A stretch of DNA of 64,000 nucleotides from Nostoc sp. 106C (GCF_002154725.1 NZ_MTAW01000235.1:1-64000); one strand, 5' to 3'. Positions 1 to 9,298 are shown, counted from the stretch's first letter. Notes: generated by a model from the letters alone, not told the origin. A program made the numbers and translations.

Positions 1-435
1 CAATGGGCACTGCCGTGACCTCTAGAATATTTATTGATGTGTCGCAAACATTATTTGATTTGGTATTAGTTAGGGATTCTGCAATTGCTACTCTACCCTT
101 CGGGAACGACTTCGTCGAACGAGAACGCTTTCAGCGCTAAGTGAAGCTATACCGTTCGCGCAGCGTCTCCGCTAGGAGAAGGCTTTACGCTTCACTTCGT
201 TTCGTACCCTGCGGGAAGGCGTTCCGCCAACGCAATGACGCTAATTAAAAAAGTGGGATGCTCCCGTAATACAGCAGCAGATTTGACGAAAAAGAAAGGC
301 TTCCTCAGGTTCAGCAAGCAGGACGATAGTTAAAAATATTGCTTGGCAATTTTGAAATTTGGCATATAATCTTTAAAAAATTAGGCTTTGCCCCGTTTTT
401 CCGAGTTTATTTTCATATTTCAAAATCTCCCAAAA
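1..435. repeat. Iterated Nostoc-type repeats, no gene
   Basis: No convincing gene. Positions 90-240 are packed with short GC-richer palindromes, for example 140-147 against 189-196, plus the motif gttcgcgcagcgtct at 154-168, whose near-identical inverse recurs at 60144-60158. The stretch ends in the 20-mer aaaaaagtgggatgctcccg (247-266), found again exactly at 1301-1320. This is compatible with nested miniature repeats. The left boundary may lie outside the window. Confidence 0.6.
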
Positions 436-1065
436 ATGAAAAACTTCATCCCATTGTTACTAAGTGTGGCTTTAGTTAGTAACACTGTTGCTTGTAGTAA
501 GCCAAACGATCAAGTTGCGACTACTACTAATTCTACTAAAACTAGTAATCCTCAAAATTCACAAGTATCCATACCAGCAGGAACAAGCTTTGATACTACC
601 CTTCAACAAGGGTTGTCTACGGGTAAAAATAGTAATGATGAGGGCTTTAGTCTCCGAGTAAAAGACTCTGTAAAGGGCGTAAAACCTGACTTAAAAGATG
701 CTCAAATTCAGGGACATTTAGAAAATGTAGTCAAAGCAGCTAAAGGTAAAAAAGCTACTTTACGTCTAGTTTTTGATGAAATTACCTTCAAAAATGGTGA
801 AACTTATCCCATTGACGCTGCTTTAGTAAATACTCAGGTAGAATCAAAAACTAAAGGAAAATTCATCCAAAATGCTGGACTGATTTTAGGCGGAGCAGTT
901 GCAGGTCATTTTGTTGGAAAGAAAACTAATGTGAAACATGGTGGTTTAGCAGGTGCTGCTGCTGCGACTGCTTATGTTCTATCTAGTCCTGGCGGTGAAG
1001 TAGTACTCAAAAAAGGCACAAAAATTAAGCTACAACTCAAATCTGCTCTTGGTAGCGCCCAATAA
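436..1065 (+). CDS. Putative exported lipoprotein of unknown function
   Basis: This 209-aa protein has a signal peptide with a lipobox (SNTVAC) ending about residue 20, so it should be a lipid-anchored envelope protein. I chose the ATG at 436 because it puts the signal peptide at the N-terminus; the frame is open from a TTG at 388. After the anchor comes a Thr/Asn/Ser-rich linker, then a soluble domain, and near residues 150-180 a Gly/Ala-rich hydrophobic segment (LILGGAVAGHFVG and following). I recognise no family. It stands alone between repeat-rich spacers. Export is well supported; function is unknown. Confidence 0.7.
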   Translation: MKNFIPLLLSVALVSNTVACSKPNDQVATTTNSTKTSNPQNSQVSIPAGTSFDTTLQQGLSTGKNSNDEGFSLRVKDSVKGVKPDLKDAQIQGHLENVVKAAKGKKATLRLVFDEITFKNGETYPIDAALVNTQVESKTKGKFIQNAGLILGGAVAGHFVGKKTNVKHGGLAGAAAATAYVLSSPGGEVVLKKGTKIKLQLKSALGSAQ

Positions 1066-1615
1066 ATTGCATTGAACAGTTACTGCTGGCATAAAATTAT
1101 GGTTTCTCTAAGAAACTTTTGGTAGCAAAATTTGATTTAAAAATTTCTCACTACCAAAATGCCAGCATTGGGTGCATCCCAGTTTTTATTTTGCAACTAG
1201 AGAATAACTGTCATTGCGAGGAGGAACGACGTAGCAATCACAAAATCTTCAACTAAGAACGAGTCCATGCGATTGCTTCGCTCCGCTCGCAATGACGTTC
1301 AAAAAAGTGGGATGCTCCCGCCAGCATTTCTAGAACAAATTAATTATTGAATTACATATTTGCTCGAATTGTATAGGATTCTTACTTAATTTTTGAAATG
1401 CAGGTAGATTTTTTCAATAATCAAATCGGATTCCTATATTGGTATTTAGATTCTATTAGTGCTAATTCTAAGTTGCTTACTAAGTTAATAAAATTCGCAC
1501 TAGAGTAATAGCAACCTACCTATTTTGGAAGAATTTTGTGAGTAGTCCGATCGCATTAGTTTAGTTTTGTTACATTTGAGTTTGAGATTGGACATCAAAC
1601 AGCAAAAATAATTTA
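1066..1615. other. Geneless spacer with a MITE-like element
   Basis: No gene is visible. The left part holds the palindromic element at 1160-1326 described separately. The rest (1330-1615) is AT-rich and presumably carries the promoter of the CAP-domain gene; I could not pick out a convincing promoter. Confidence 0.5.
1160..1326. repeat. MITE-like palindromic repeat, about 167 bp
   Basis: Nested inverted repeats: gtcattgcgag (1210-1220) pairs exactly with ctcgcaatgac (1286-1296). Just inside, cgtagcaatc (1230-1239) pairs with gattgcttcg (1271-1280) with one mismatch. The outer ends are imperfect inverted repeats (1160-1188 against 1301-1326). The right end shares an exact 20-mer with 247-266. 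No transposase is encoded, so this would be a non-autonomous element or REP-type repeat. Confidence 0.65.
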
Positions 1616-2221
1616 GTGATTAAGCAACTTGAACAACCAACGCTGTTCCATTGGATAAATTGGAGAGGCAAACGCCACTTATCTAAGATAATTGGGACAG
1701 GATGGGCAGCGATCGCACTTTGCTTAACAGGATGTGAGCAAGTGATGGAGTATTTGCCACCGTTGCCGAGAATTGAAATACCATCAAATCAGCCGCCACA
1801 ACCGCTACAACTTGCCCAAACCCCACAAACTGCCCAAATTGAGGCACAAGTTCGCCAAAAAATCAACCAAGTTCGCCAAAAAAATGGACTTCAACCCTTA
1901 CAAAACAATGAAAAATTGGCGCAAGTTGCTCGGAAATACAGTCGGCAGATGATGGAAAAAAACTTTTTCAGTCACACTGGATCGGATGGTAGTACTCTCA
2001 GCGATAGAGTTCGCGCTGGCAAAATAATATATTGGATGGTGGGAGAAAACTTATTCAAAAGCAAAAATATTCCCCAGCCTGTATCAGCAGCAGTTGAGGG
2101 TTGGTTAGCAAGTCCTGGACACCGAGAAAATCTTCTCCGTCCGGTATTCAGAGAAACGGGTGTGGGAGTGTGGCGCCAAGGCAATACCTACATCATTACT
2201 CAGTTGTTTTTGCGGGGTTAA
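1616..2221 (+). CDS. CAP (SCP/PR1-like) domain lipoprotein
   Basis: This 201-aa protein starts with GTG at 1616. A hydrophobic stretch ends in a lipobox (LCLTGC, about residues 36-41), predicting a lipid-anchored envelope protein. A Pro/Gln-rich linker follows. Residues about 75-200 carry the CAP fold signature: a helix rich in Gln/Arg (INQVRQKNGLQPL), the FFSHTGSDGSTLSDRVRAG block, the GENLF motif and the GWLASPGHRENLL block. CAP proteins of bacteria are secreted, and their biochemical activity is usually unknown. It is a single gene with its own upstream spacer. Family assignment is firm; role is open. Confidence 0.9.
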   Translation: MIKQLEQPTLFHWINWRGKRHLSKIIGTGWAAIALCLTGCEQVMEYLPPLPRIEIPSNQPPQPLQLAQTPQTAQIEAQVRQKINQVRQKNGLQPLQNNEKLAQVARKYSRQMMEKNFFSHTGSDGSTLSDRVRAGKIIYWMVGENLFKSKNIPQPVSAAVEGWLASPGHRENLLRPVFRETGVGVWRQGNTYIITQLFLRG

Positions 2222-2276
2222 CAAGTTCGCGCAAAGATGGGAATTGGTTTCTACAATCCAAAATCCTAAATAGGAA

Positions 2277-2705
2277 TTAGTATCTGCTACTGGGTAAAAC
2301 TAGAATGTCTACCATTTCACCTATTACTAATCCCAATACTGCTAAAACAGTTAAAACTAAAAATGAATCAAATTTACTAAAGCCTGAAAAACGCATTTCT
2401 AAATCAGCTAAAAATGTCGTTGCTACTGGTATGAGAAAGAGACTGAATAGTAGCGACCAAGTTGCGACTAGAGCAATTGATATACTTAAAAATAAAATAA
2501 TTACTAAGGTTTGTGAGCCAAAACTAAACAATTGCTCTAACCAAGTGATACTTTTTCTAGCTATAGCTAGAGCCACAGCCGTTATAAAACCTCCTGCTAA
2601 CCAAATAATGTGATGAGCAGCAAGATACCATCCTAGAAGCGTATAAGCTAGCCAGAGTAATACCAAAGGTATCCAAGGAATCCTGTTGTAAAAATCTATA
2701 TTCAT
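2277..2705 (-). CDS. Small integral membrane protein, unknown
   Basis: This 142-aa protein starts at the ATG at 2703-2705. The frame is open 46 codons further upstream, but that extension lacks membrane character and looks like spacer. Three to four hydrophobic segments are visible (WIPLVLLWLAYTLLGWYL; WLAGGFITAVALAI; TLVIILFLSISIALVATW; FLVLTVLAVLGLVIGEMV). I recognise no family. It converges on the CAP-domain gene, leaving only 55 bp between the stops. Confidence 0.65.
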   Translation of the reverse strand: MNIDFYNRIPWIPLVLLWLAYTLLGWYLAAHHIIWLAGGFITAVALAIARKSITWLEQLFSFGSQTLVIILFLSISIALVATWSLLFSLFLIPVATTFLADLEMRFSGFSKFDSFLVLTVLAVLGLVIGEMVDILVLPSSRY

Positions 2706-3381
2706 AATTTTCAAAAATCCAACTATAAACCTAGGTTTTGATTTAATAAAACATTGGAATTCTATAGCGCAATTCAATCTAGCTATAGTAATCCTAGAGC
2801 ATTTATCAAAAACCTTAAGCAGTACAAGGTGAGCAGTACACACCTTAAGAGCTAGTAAAATTTTATCTTCTAAATAAAAAAATAATTATCTTGAATAGAA
2901 ATATTTAAAGTTTGTTAAAAAACACTAATTTTATATAGGTGAAATTTATTGTTAAACGACTTTTAAAATTGGTTTTGATTTAACGCGAATACTATTAATA
3001 TAAAGTTTAAGTCTGTAACTGCTCGCTACTTAAGATGCGGATATATTTTATCATAACAGCTTTTATTTGCATGTTAAATCATTAATTTACTCCTTTAGAT
3101 ATATAGCTGTAATTAACAAGCAAAACTCTCGGCAGATATACGATAACTTTTCTTTTGCTAAACCTATAATTGAAGCTTTACGTTTCTGAATTTCACACAA
3201 GCCAGTAGAAGATTTATAAAAATTATTTTCAGTTGCTAGACAATTTTAACTTTTTGTCAAAAGTTATATTGAGCAAAATCTACTATCTGTTGTCATGTCA
3301 GCGCTCCGTATATCTAATGCTATTTTCAAGTATCAAATATCACAGTCTTTAACCGATATATAATAGCCAAAGGTAAAGAAT
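2706..3381. other. AT-rich geneless spacer
   Basis: Very AT-rich, with no supported gene or RNA. It lies between divergent genes, so it presumably holds both promoters, but I could not single out convincing elements. Confidence 0.4.
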
Positions 3382-3786
3382 ATGTCTATTGAGTTAATAC
3401 TGCAAAAGAACCTGGTTGCAGATGAAAATATTCATCCAGTAACGCGGAATGAGGTCAAACATGAACAAGTAAAATCCGATCAATTTACCATACCCGATGT
3501 TGCTATATCTTTAACTCCTCTGGCGTTGCTCATCAGTTGGATAGTTTTCTTTCTAATTTTACGCAAGAACCAAACATCTGTAGACAATAAAAGAATTTTT
3601 ATCATCAATAGTCTACATAAAGTTCCTTGTAAAAACTGTAAGTATTATTCAAATAACCATTATGTTAAATGTGCAGTACAACCTTCTATCGTGATGACAG
3701 AAGAAGCTAAAAACTGCTCCGAATACTCACCACATAAAAGCAAATTTTCCCCTAAAAATATGTTTGACAGGGATGAGAATTCTTAG
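3382..3786 (+). CDS. Single-pass membrane protein with Cys cluster
   Basis: This 134-aa protein has one hydrophobic segment (about residues 47-63, LTPLALLISWIVFFLIL). It is followed by a soluble tail with four cysteines in the order CKNCKYY, then KCAV, then NCSEY. The CxxC plus two further Cys could bind a metal or an Fe-S centre; that is inference. I believe small proteins with this Cys arrangement are common in cyanobacteria, but I cannot name a family. It is followed by a hairpin at 3826-3861. Confidence 0.65.
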   Translation: MSIELILQKNLVADENIHPVTRNEVKHEQVKSDQFTIPDVAISLTPLALLISWIVFFLILRKNQTSVDNKRIFIINSLHKVPCKNCKYYSNNHYVKCAVQPSIVMTEEAKNCSEYSPHKSKFSPKNMFDRDENS

Positions 3787-4185
3787 TAATTTTTTAGTTT
3801 TGTTACTACAGCAGAATTCAGAGGTCAAACAGGCTAAATGCCTAGCTTTAAACCCTGTTTGTTTACTTTACCAAATTGAAATCGGCTGTAAATACATTTG
3901 TGGGGGAATTTGGCGATCGCACTTGACGCTTCTCTAGGGCGATCGCCTGTAAGTCTAGTTTATAGCTGTTTACCACCTCTGAATCTGAAATATTTATGAT
4001 AATTTTGCAAAAATTATTATATTGACCTTAAAATATTAAGCTACCTTCTGGTATTATCTTCGCAACCGTTCGCATAAAAAGCTAGCTTCTAGCTTTTGCA
4101 GTCGTAATTGTTAGCACAATGAAAAACTATCCTTTTTGAATTAAGTCCCTTTTAGATAAGGGCAACTGTCAAACAATTTATACTT
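3787..4185. other. Geneless spacer with one hairpin
   Basis: No gene seen. It contains the hairpin at 3826-3861 and a HIP1-like palindromic stretch near 3911-3947. The remainder is AT-rich and presumably carries the promoter of the 65-aa gene. Confidence 0.4.
3826..3861 (+). terminator. Possible terminator hairpin
   Basis: An exact 8-bp inverted repeat (caaacagg / cctgtttg) 40 nt after the stop of the Cys-cluster gene, followed by a moderately T-rich stretch. The stem is short and the loop 20 nt, so it is weak. Confidence 0.4.
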
Positions 4186-4383
4186 ATGATTATTACCCTA
4201 ATCTTAGCTTGGATCGTATTTGCTATATTGTGGAAAATTCTGAAAACCACTGTAAAAACTGCATTGACTATGGCTGCGATCCTGGTTTTATTACAAGTAG
4301 GTTTTGGTATTACTCCCCAAGATATTTTGTATCAGATAATTCATTTACCTGACACCTTATCTCAGCTACGTAGTGGCAAATAA
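4186..4383 (+). CDS. 65-aa membrane protein, unknown
   Basis: A short protein made largely of two hydrophobic helices (MIITLILAWIVFAILWKIL, then TALTMAAILVLLQVGFGI). It ends in a soluble tail with a NPxD-like turn replaced by TPQDILYQI. Small proteins of this layout occur widely in cyanobacteria as conserved hypotheticals; no function is known to me. It converges with the thioesterase gene and is separated from it by a shared hairpin. Confidence 0.65.
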   Translation: MIITLILAWIVFAILWKILKTTVKTALTMAAILVLLQVGFGITPQDILYQIIHLPDTLSQLRSGK

Positions 4384-4385
4384 TC

Positions 4386-4426
4386 AGGATGAAGGATGAA
4401 GTGACAAAGTTCTCATCCTTTATCCT
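4386..4426. terminator. Bidirectional hairpin between convergent genes
   Basis: Inverted repeat 4386-4399 against 4413-4426, 14 bp with one mismatch, built from aggatga-type heptad units. It sits exactly between the stops of two converging genes, with T-rich flank on the plus side. Confidence 0.5.
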
Positions 4427-4440
4427 TCAACCTTTATTAA

Positions 4441-4941
4441 TTAATTGTTGTGTAATGCTGAAAACTTTGCTAGAGCATCCTTGACACTTGCAGGTAGCTG
4501 ACGCATGATTTTACCTCGCTCACGATCTAATGCTACTAAAGTCACTTTGGCAGTTACATACAATTGTTGTCCATCGGTTGAGACAATAGCGTAATCCCAA
4601 TTGATCCGCACACCAGTCACATCAGCCATGCGGGTTTTAACTACTACTGCCATACCTAATTGGATAGAACGATGGTAGCGTACAGAAAGTTCTACAACTG
4701 GTAAGTCGCAACCTAATGCCACTAAATCGGCATATTCAATGCCAATAGAGCGCAAACATTCTATCCGTGCTTCTTCCATCCAAGCTATATATGAACCATG
4801 CCAGACAACGCCTATATAATCGGTATGGTGAGGTTGCACTCTGACAGGATAAGCAAACCAATTGTCAAATGCATGATTTAATGGTCTGTCAATGGCACTA
4901 GTTGGTGGGAGTTCGGGTTGACTTGGTTTTCCTGGTGACAT
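4441..4941 (-). CDS. Hot-dog acyl-CoA thioesterase (YbgC/4HBT-like)
   Basis: A 166-aa cytosolic thioesterase expected to hydrolyse an acyl- or aryl-CoA. After an N-terminal Pro-rich lead come the family hallmarks: TDYIGVVWHGSY, with the catalytic-type Asp41 and His48, and the helix WMEEARIECLRSIG. The length fits YbgC/4-hydroxybenzoyl-CoA thioesterases plus about 30 extra N-terminal residues. It is not obviously the cyanobacterial DHNA-CoA thioesterase of phylloquinone synthesis; the substrate cannot be read from sequence. It is transcribed alone. Confidence 0.85.
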   Translation of the reverse strand: MSPGKPSQPELPPTSAIDRPLNHAFDNWFAYPVRVQPHHTDYIGVVWHGSYIAWMEEARIECLRSIGIEYADLVALGCDLPVVELSVRYHRSIQLGMAVVVKTRMADVTGVRINWDYAIVSTDGQQLYVTAKVTLVALDRERGKIMRQLPASVKDALAKFSALHNN

Positions 4942-5144
4942 CTTGCAATTTCTGGGTAACTATAAATTTCTTTCTTTGAAATAGCATAAAAATTAGTTAC
5001 GGAGAATTGGCAGTGCTCATTCCAAACATCCTCTCAATTCTCATAAAACCAAGCGCAGCTATGGTTTCATAGTTGTGGGAAGTGTCAAATTGTAGAATTT
5101 ACAAATTTTGCATTGACGCTGCCAAAAATAGGAGGTGTTTTGTT

Positions 5145-7217
5145 ATGCTGTCTTATATTCAGCGTTTAAATGTTATTTTTGTTACCAACCTTGTTTTTTT
5201 TGTTTCTGGGTGTAGCCAGCTAGAGAATCAACAGGTAAATCCAAATGTCAGGGCACAGCAAAACTCCCTAGAAACAACTCAGCCATCACCTGATAACCAA
5301 AAAGACTCTAAAATCAGAATCCTCAACGCAGAGGCTATTAAAATATCTGAGCAAGGTCAGTTAAAAGAAGCTTTGCAGAGATTAGAACAAGCTTTAGCCA
5401 CTAGCAGAGATTTGGGAGACCGTTATTGGGAAGCTGTAACTTTGAACAATATTGGCAGAATCTACCAAAAACAAGCCAATTACTCCCAAGCACTCCAATC
5501 TTATCAGCAAGCTTTATTAATTAATAAAGAACTTGGCGATCGCGTCCAAACTGGTAAAACTTACAGTAATATCGGTTACTTGTTTGATATCCAGAACCAA
5601 CCAGAGTTAGCAGTTTTTTTCTACAAGCATTGTCTGATTAATCGTGAGATTGCAAGGCTGAATCCATCAGCGCTTTCAGAACCGCAACCAGAAGCCTACA
5701 GCATCACTGTTGCCCAAACATATCGCATTTTAGGTGATAAACTCCTCAAACAGGGACGTGTGGCAGAAGCACAACGAACTATAGATCTACTTAAAGTTGA
5801 AGAACTACAGGGGTATCTTCAGGAAGTGCGTGGTAATGAACGGACTGCTAAAGGCATTGATATCATTCCTGAAGAAAAAGCCACTAAACAAAAATTAGAT
5901 CAAACGCTGAATAATGCTGTAGAACTGGGTAAAGAATTAACAAAACTACGTCAAATTTCACCCGAACAGCGATCGCCACAAGAAAAACAACGTATCGAGC
6001 AACTAGTATTAAATCAACAGCAACTCTTACAGCAATTTAACGATTTTATTGCTAGTCCGCCAGTTAGGTCACAGTTAGAGCAAATTAGCCGCATAGCAAA
6101 GCGGCAAAATTTGGATTTGGAAGGTATCAACGAACTTCGGGATAATTTAGCAAAGTTACCTCAAAAAGCTATCTTAATTTATCCATTAGTTCTGCAAGAT
6201 AGCTTGGAATTGGTAGTAGTAAGTCCGGAATCTGTGCCAATTCATCGCAGAGTTGCTGTAACGAGAGAGCAGCTAAACCAGGCAATTGCGGGTTTTCGCC
6301 AAGATCTACAAAGTCCCCGTAGCAATAATGCCAAAAAAGCTGGTAGCCAGTTGTATGACTGGCTGATCAAACCAATAGAAAATGACATCAAACTTTCCGG
6401 TGCCAAGCATCTGATTTACGCACCAGATGAGCAGTTACGCTATATTCCTTTAACCGCTTTGTATGATGGCAAACAATGGCTAGTCGAGCGCTTTAGTGTC
6501 AATTACATTACTGCTGCTAGCTTGAGTAACTTTAACACCCAACCAGCATCGAAGTTAAAAGTTTTAGCTGGTGCTTTTATTAAGGGTAGCTATCAAGTTG
6601 AGGTAGGTAATCAACGGCTGGCTTTTGCTGGGTTACCATTTGCAGGACAAGAAGTAGACAGTTTAGCCGCTACTATCCCCGGAACTCAAAAACTAATCGA
6701 CGAAGCTTTCAGCCCCCAAGGTACGATACCGCAAATGGATGATTACACAATCGTCCATTTAGCGACCCATGCAGCCTTTGTGGTGGGTAAACCAGAAGAT
6801 TCATTTATTTTATTTGGTAACGGCGATCGCGTTAATCTCACAGATGTAGCCGCTTGGTCTTTAACCCATGTAGATTTGGTAGTTTTAAGTGCCTGTGAAA
6901 CCGGTTTGGGAGGTCAATTAGGTAACGGTGAGGAAATTTTAGGGTTTGGCTACCAAATACAAAAAGCAGGCGCTAGAGCAACTATTGCTTCTTTGTGGTC
7001 TGTGGACGATGGTGGTACTCAAGCATTGATGAGTGCTTTTTACACCTTGTTATCTTCAGGTAAACTAACAAAAGCTGAAGCCTTGCGGCAAGCACAAATC
7101 GCATTAATTACTGCGGACTCGAAGAGCAAAAATAACAATAGCTCCATAGCAACAAGCAGTGGTCTCAGCCATCCCTACTATTGGGCCCCCTTTATTCTGA
7201 TTGGTAACGGGTTGTGA
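5145..7217 (+). CDS. TPR-CHAT caspase-like protease, predicted lipoprotein
   Basis: This 690-aa protein starts at the ATG at 5145 because AGGAGG sits 9 nt upstream (5130-5135); the frame is open from 5073. The N-terminus is a signal peptide ending in a lipobox-like FVSGC. Residues about 50-200 hold TPR units (for example ANYSQALQSYQQALLINKELGD), followed by a coiled-coil middle and a C-terminal CHAT domain. The CHAT dyad is present: His542 in HLATHA and Cys584 in LSACETG. CHAT proteins are caspase-like peptidases. The TPR part likely binds partners. The substrate is unknown, and a lipid-anchored location would be notable. Confidence 0.88.
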   Translation: MLSYIQRLNVIFVTNLVFFVSGCSQLENQQVNPNVRAQQNSLETTQPSPDNQKDSKIRILNAEAIKISEQGQLKEALQRLEQALATSRDLGDRYWEAVTLNNIGRIYQKQANYSQALQSYQQALLINKELGDRVQTGKTYSNIGYLFDIQNQPELAVFFYKHCLINREIARLNPSALSEPQPEAYSITVAQTYRILGDKLLKQGRVAEAQRTIDLLKVEELQGYLQEVRGNERTAKGIDIIPEEKATKQKLDQTLNNAVELGKELTKLRQISPEQRSPQEKQRIEQLVLNQQQLLQQFNDFIASPPVRSQLEQISRIAKRQNLDLEGINELRDNLAKLPQKAILIYPLVLQDSLELVVVSPESVPIHRRVAVTREQLNQAIAGFRQDLQSPRSNNAKKAGSQLYDWLIKPIENDIKLSGAKHLIYAPDEQLRYIPLTALYDGKQWLVERFSVNYITAASLSNFNTQPASKLKVLAGAFIKGSYQVEVGNQRLAFAGLPFAGQEVDSLAATIPGTQKLIDEAFSPQGTIPQMDDYTIVHLATHAAFVVGKPEDSFILFGNGDRVNLTDVAAWSLTHVDLVVLSACETGLGGQLGNGEEILGFGYQIQKAGARATIASLWSVDDGGTQALMSAFYTLLSSGKLTKAEALRQAQIALITADSKSKNNNSSIATSSGLSHPYYWAPFILIGNGL

Positions 7218-7537
7218 TGATTTATGGCTAGAGATTCAACGATTTACTGCTTAAAGCAATTGCCAAATTTATAAATTATTTTCTCAGAGCAAAATTAGAG
7301 AGTAAGCCTATTTTACTTTTGACTCTTGCTGTAAATCACTGCATGACACAGCATCAACTGTAGCTTCCTTGGAGAGAATTTTTTAAAAAGATATGGTCAG
7401 CCAGTCATAGAGAAATCAATTAATGGTAATGGTGAATAGGTAATAAATGAGTGAAAACTAACTCATAATTACCGATTCCCAATTACCCAATAGCGCTTTG
7501 CTAGTTGTTTTGGAATACCCCATTGATGCAAGAATCC
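7218..7537. other. Spacer between convergent genes
   Basis: No gene seen. It carries an imperfect hairpin (7439-7452 against 7461-7473, about 13 bp with one bulge) built from ggtaat/attacc units. This could end transcripts from both sides, CHAT gene and DUF1815 gene. Confidence 0.4.
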
Positions 7538-7882
7538 TTAAAACTTCTTGGCAAGGGCTTTATTAGCTGTACAGGCTGGTGCGGGTTGCTTGACAATATT
7601 AGCAAGCTCTTGTAATTGATTAATCGCCTCTGCACCTTCTAACTTCATTAATTCGCGGTCATCCCGCATTTCTGTCCAAGTAATACCATAGTCGGATACT
7701 AAAAACCGAATTAAGTGATTATCTCCCAAGCTCACCATAAATGAAGCACTATTCATTTGGTCGCCGCAGGTATAACAGGACGCAGGATATCCACGTCGCT
7801 CCAGTACAATTGCTAAGGCTTGCAGGTTCATTACCAAGTCTTGAACGAATTGCCGATGTTGATGCGCTAGTCTCAGAAACAC
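7538..7882 (-). CDS. DUF1815 family protein
   Basis: A 114-aa cyanobacterial conserved protein recognisable by its N-terminus (FLRLAHQHRQFVQDLVMNL and ERRGYPASCYTCG). No signal peptide or membrane segment. It starts at GTG (7880-7882), preceded in the transcript by GGAGG seven nt upstream, which decides the start. Function is unknown in the family as far as I know. It stands alone, facing the CHAT gene. Confidence 0.85.
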   Translation of the reverse strand: MFLRLAHQHRQFVQDLVMNLQALAIVLERRGYPASCYTCGDQMNSASFMVSLGDNHLIRFLVSDYGITWTEMRDDRELMKLEGAEAINQLQELANIVKQPAPACTANKALAKKF

Positions 7883-8837
7883 TTTTATCCTCCAGACACC
7901 ACAGTCACTTGAGTTTCTTTTATATTTTCTTTAGATTTTCTCATCCAATGGTATTGTAAACTATTCATTACAATAACCAAACGTTTACGTAGACTTTTGT
8001 TGACTACCTTGCTTAGGGTAGTGGATAACGGTTTTGAGTACCGTATCAAAGTATTCAGTTTGTAAAGTCAAAATATCAGACAGAATTGCTAAATTTAAGA
8101 TTGTCTTTATGCGCTTCTGTCAGTTTAGATGCTTGCGAGAAGCGATCCGCTTTAAGAGTAACTCAAATTTGTCACTAGTCAACCATATAAAAGATACATA
8201 TTAGGTTTTTATTGACTAATGCAGCAAATCTGTTATCTGTAAAGGATTTCGGACTACTTTTTGTAGCCTGAACAACATAAGTTGGCTTAATGAGCCAGTT
8301 TATTCTTTAACATCTGCTTGGTAGTGCCCAATTACTTCACACCCCGAGTCACATTCTCCTCAATCTATGGCGTTTGGCAGATGATCTTACAACTTTGAGA
8401 TTTGGTATTCCCCACCGCTAGCTTACCTAGCCGTTTTTCATTATACATTCGGTGTACCGTTAACCCGATGCCAAATGTAAAACCTAAAATCAAGAGATTT
8501 AATACTGAGAATAACTTGACCTAGAAAACTCATGTTGCCATTTAGGCAAGATTTTCAGACCTTTTGAGATTATAGCGAAAATGTTGCATAAGCTACTGAA
8601 AATTTATTGGTAATGATCAGGAAAAGTTACATAAAATACAGAAAAGTTCATACGCGGTCGTAATTCTGCCGCTTATCGGCCATATTAGTTTTCGTTTTGA
8701 TACATACAGATGAGGGGCACAATCTGATTGTGCCCCTCATCTGTAATTCAATATTTACTTGGCTTGAGCCTCGGTAGGGGTTTCAAAATTCAAAATTGTA
8801 AAACCCACCTTAGCAACGATCATAGCGGTTGGCACTG
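7883..8837. other. Geneless spacer, about 950 bp
   Basis: I find no supported gene on either strand. The only clear structure is the 16-bp perfect hairpin at 8708-8742. The right part of the stretch near 8728-8964 is open in a second frame, but this is antisense to the DUF2839 gene and not credible as coding. Confidence 0.4.
8708..8742. terminator. Perfect 16-bp hairpin
   Basis: agatgaggggcacaat pairs exactly with its inverse across a 3-nt loop, a very stable structure. It lies about 95 bp beyond the stop of the DUF2839 gene (minus strand). No clear T tract follows on either side, so it is a strong stem but only a probable terminator. Confidence 0.55.
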
Positions 8838-9053
8838 TCAAGAGACTATTTGCCACCAACCAAAAGCTGGACCGATAAAACGGATAGTTACCCAAGCAAC
8901 AACCATAGCTCCAATACCAATCCACGCACCGCGAGTAGTCCAACGGATAAATAGTTCAGATTGAGTTTTTGTAATGGGAACCCAGGGTAAGATCCGAGCC
9001 TCTTGACCGTATTGTTCTCCCAATGTGTTTTTACGACGCTTTGCTTCACCCAT
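8838..9053 (-). CDS. DUF2839 family membrane protein
   Basis: A 71-aa cyanobacterial protein starting MGEAKRRK, the family's usual N-terminus; I therefore chose the ATG at 9051-9053 rather than the frame-opening codon three residues earlier. After a basic soluble part comes the conserved RWTTRGAWIGIG and one membrane segment (GAMVVAWVTIRFIGPAFGWW). Function unknown. It precedes the DinG-like gene's stop by about 250 bp and is probably transcribed on its own. Confidence 0.85.
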   Translation of the reverse strand: MGEAKRRKNTLGEQYGQEARILPWVPITKTQSELFIRWTTRGAWIGIGAMVVAWVTIRFIGPAFGWWQIVS

Positions 9054-9251
9054 AATCAGCAATTTAAAATTCTAATTTCATTTAAGTTCTTAGTTTAGAT
9101 TGGCATCGATCGCCAATACAGCAGAGCCAGTAATTAATTTGCTCGTTGGTGCCAATGACATCCGTAACAGCCTAAGCAGCATAAAATGCCTGAATAAGCT
9201 GATAATAGCGTTTGCTGTGAGGCGATCGCGCTGCGGTTGACAAAACGTAAA

Positions 9252-9280
9252 TAGTCATTGGTCATTTGTTATTGTGTCAA
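9252..9280. repeat. Heptanucleotide-type repeat
   Basis: Degenerate copies of a gtcatttg/gtcattgg unit of the short-tandem-repeat type known from heterocystous cyanobacteria. It lies just downstream of the DinG-like gene's stop. Confidence 0.45.
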
Positions 9281-9298
9281 CTGTTCACCAAATACAGA

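Noticed and set aside
1972-2184. 70-aa open frame on the minus strand
   Set aside because: It lies entirely inside the CAP-domain gene on the opposite strand and has no recognisable domain.
2305-2613. 102-aa open frame on the plus strand
   Set aside because: It is antisense to the membrane protein at 2277-2705, whose hydrophobic segments are clear; the plus-strand product is low-complexity.
4441-4941. Assignment as DHNA-CoA thioesterase of phylloquinone synthesis
   Set aside because: The sequence lacks resemblance to the cyanobacterial enzyme as I remember it; only the general hot-dog family is supported.
8728-8964. 78-aa open frame on the plus strand
   Set aside because: Antisense to the recognisable DUF2839 gene and starting in a hairpin.
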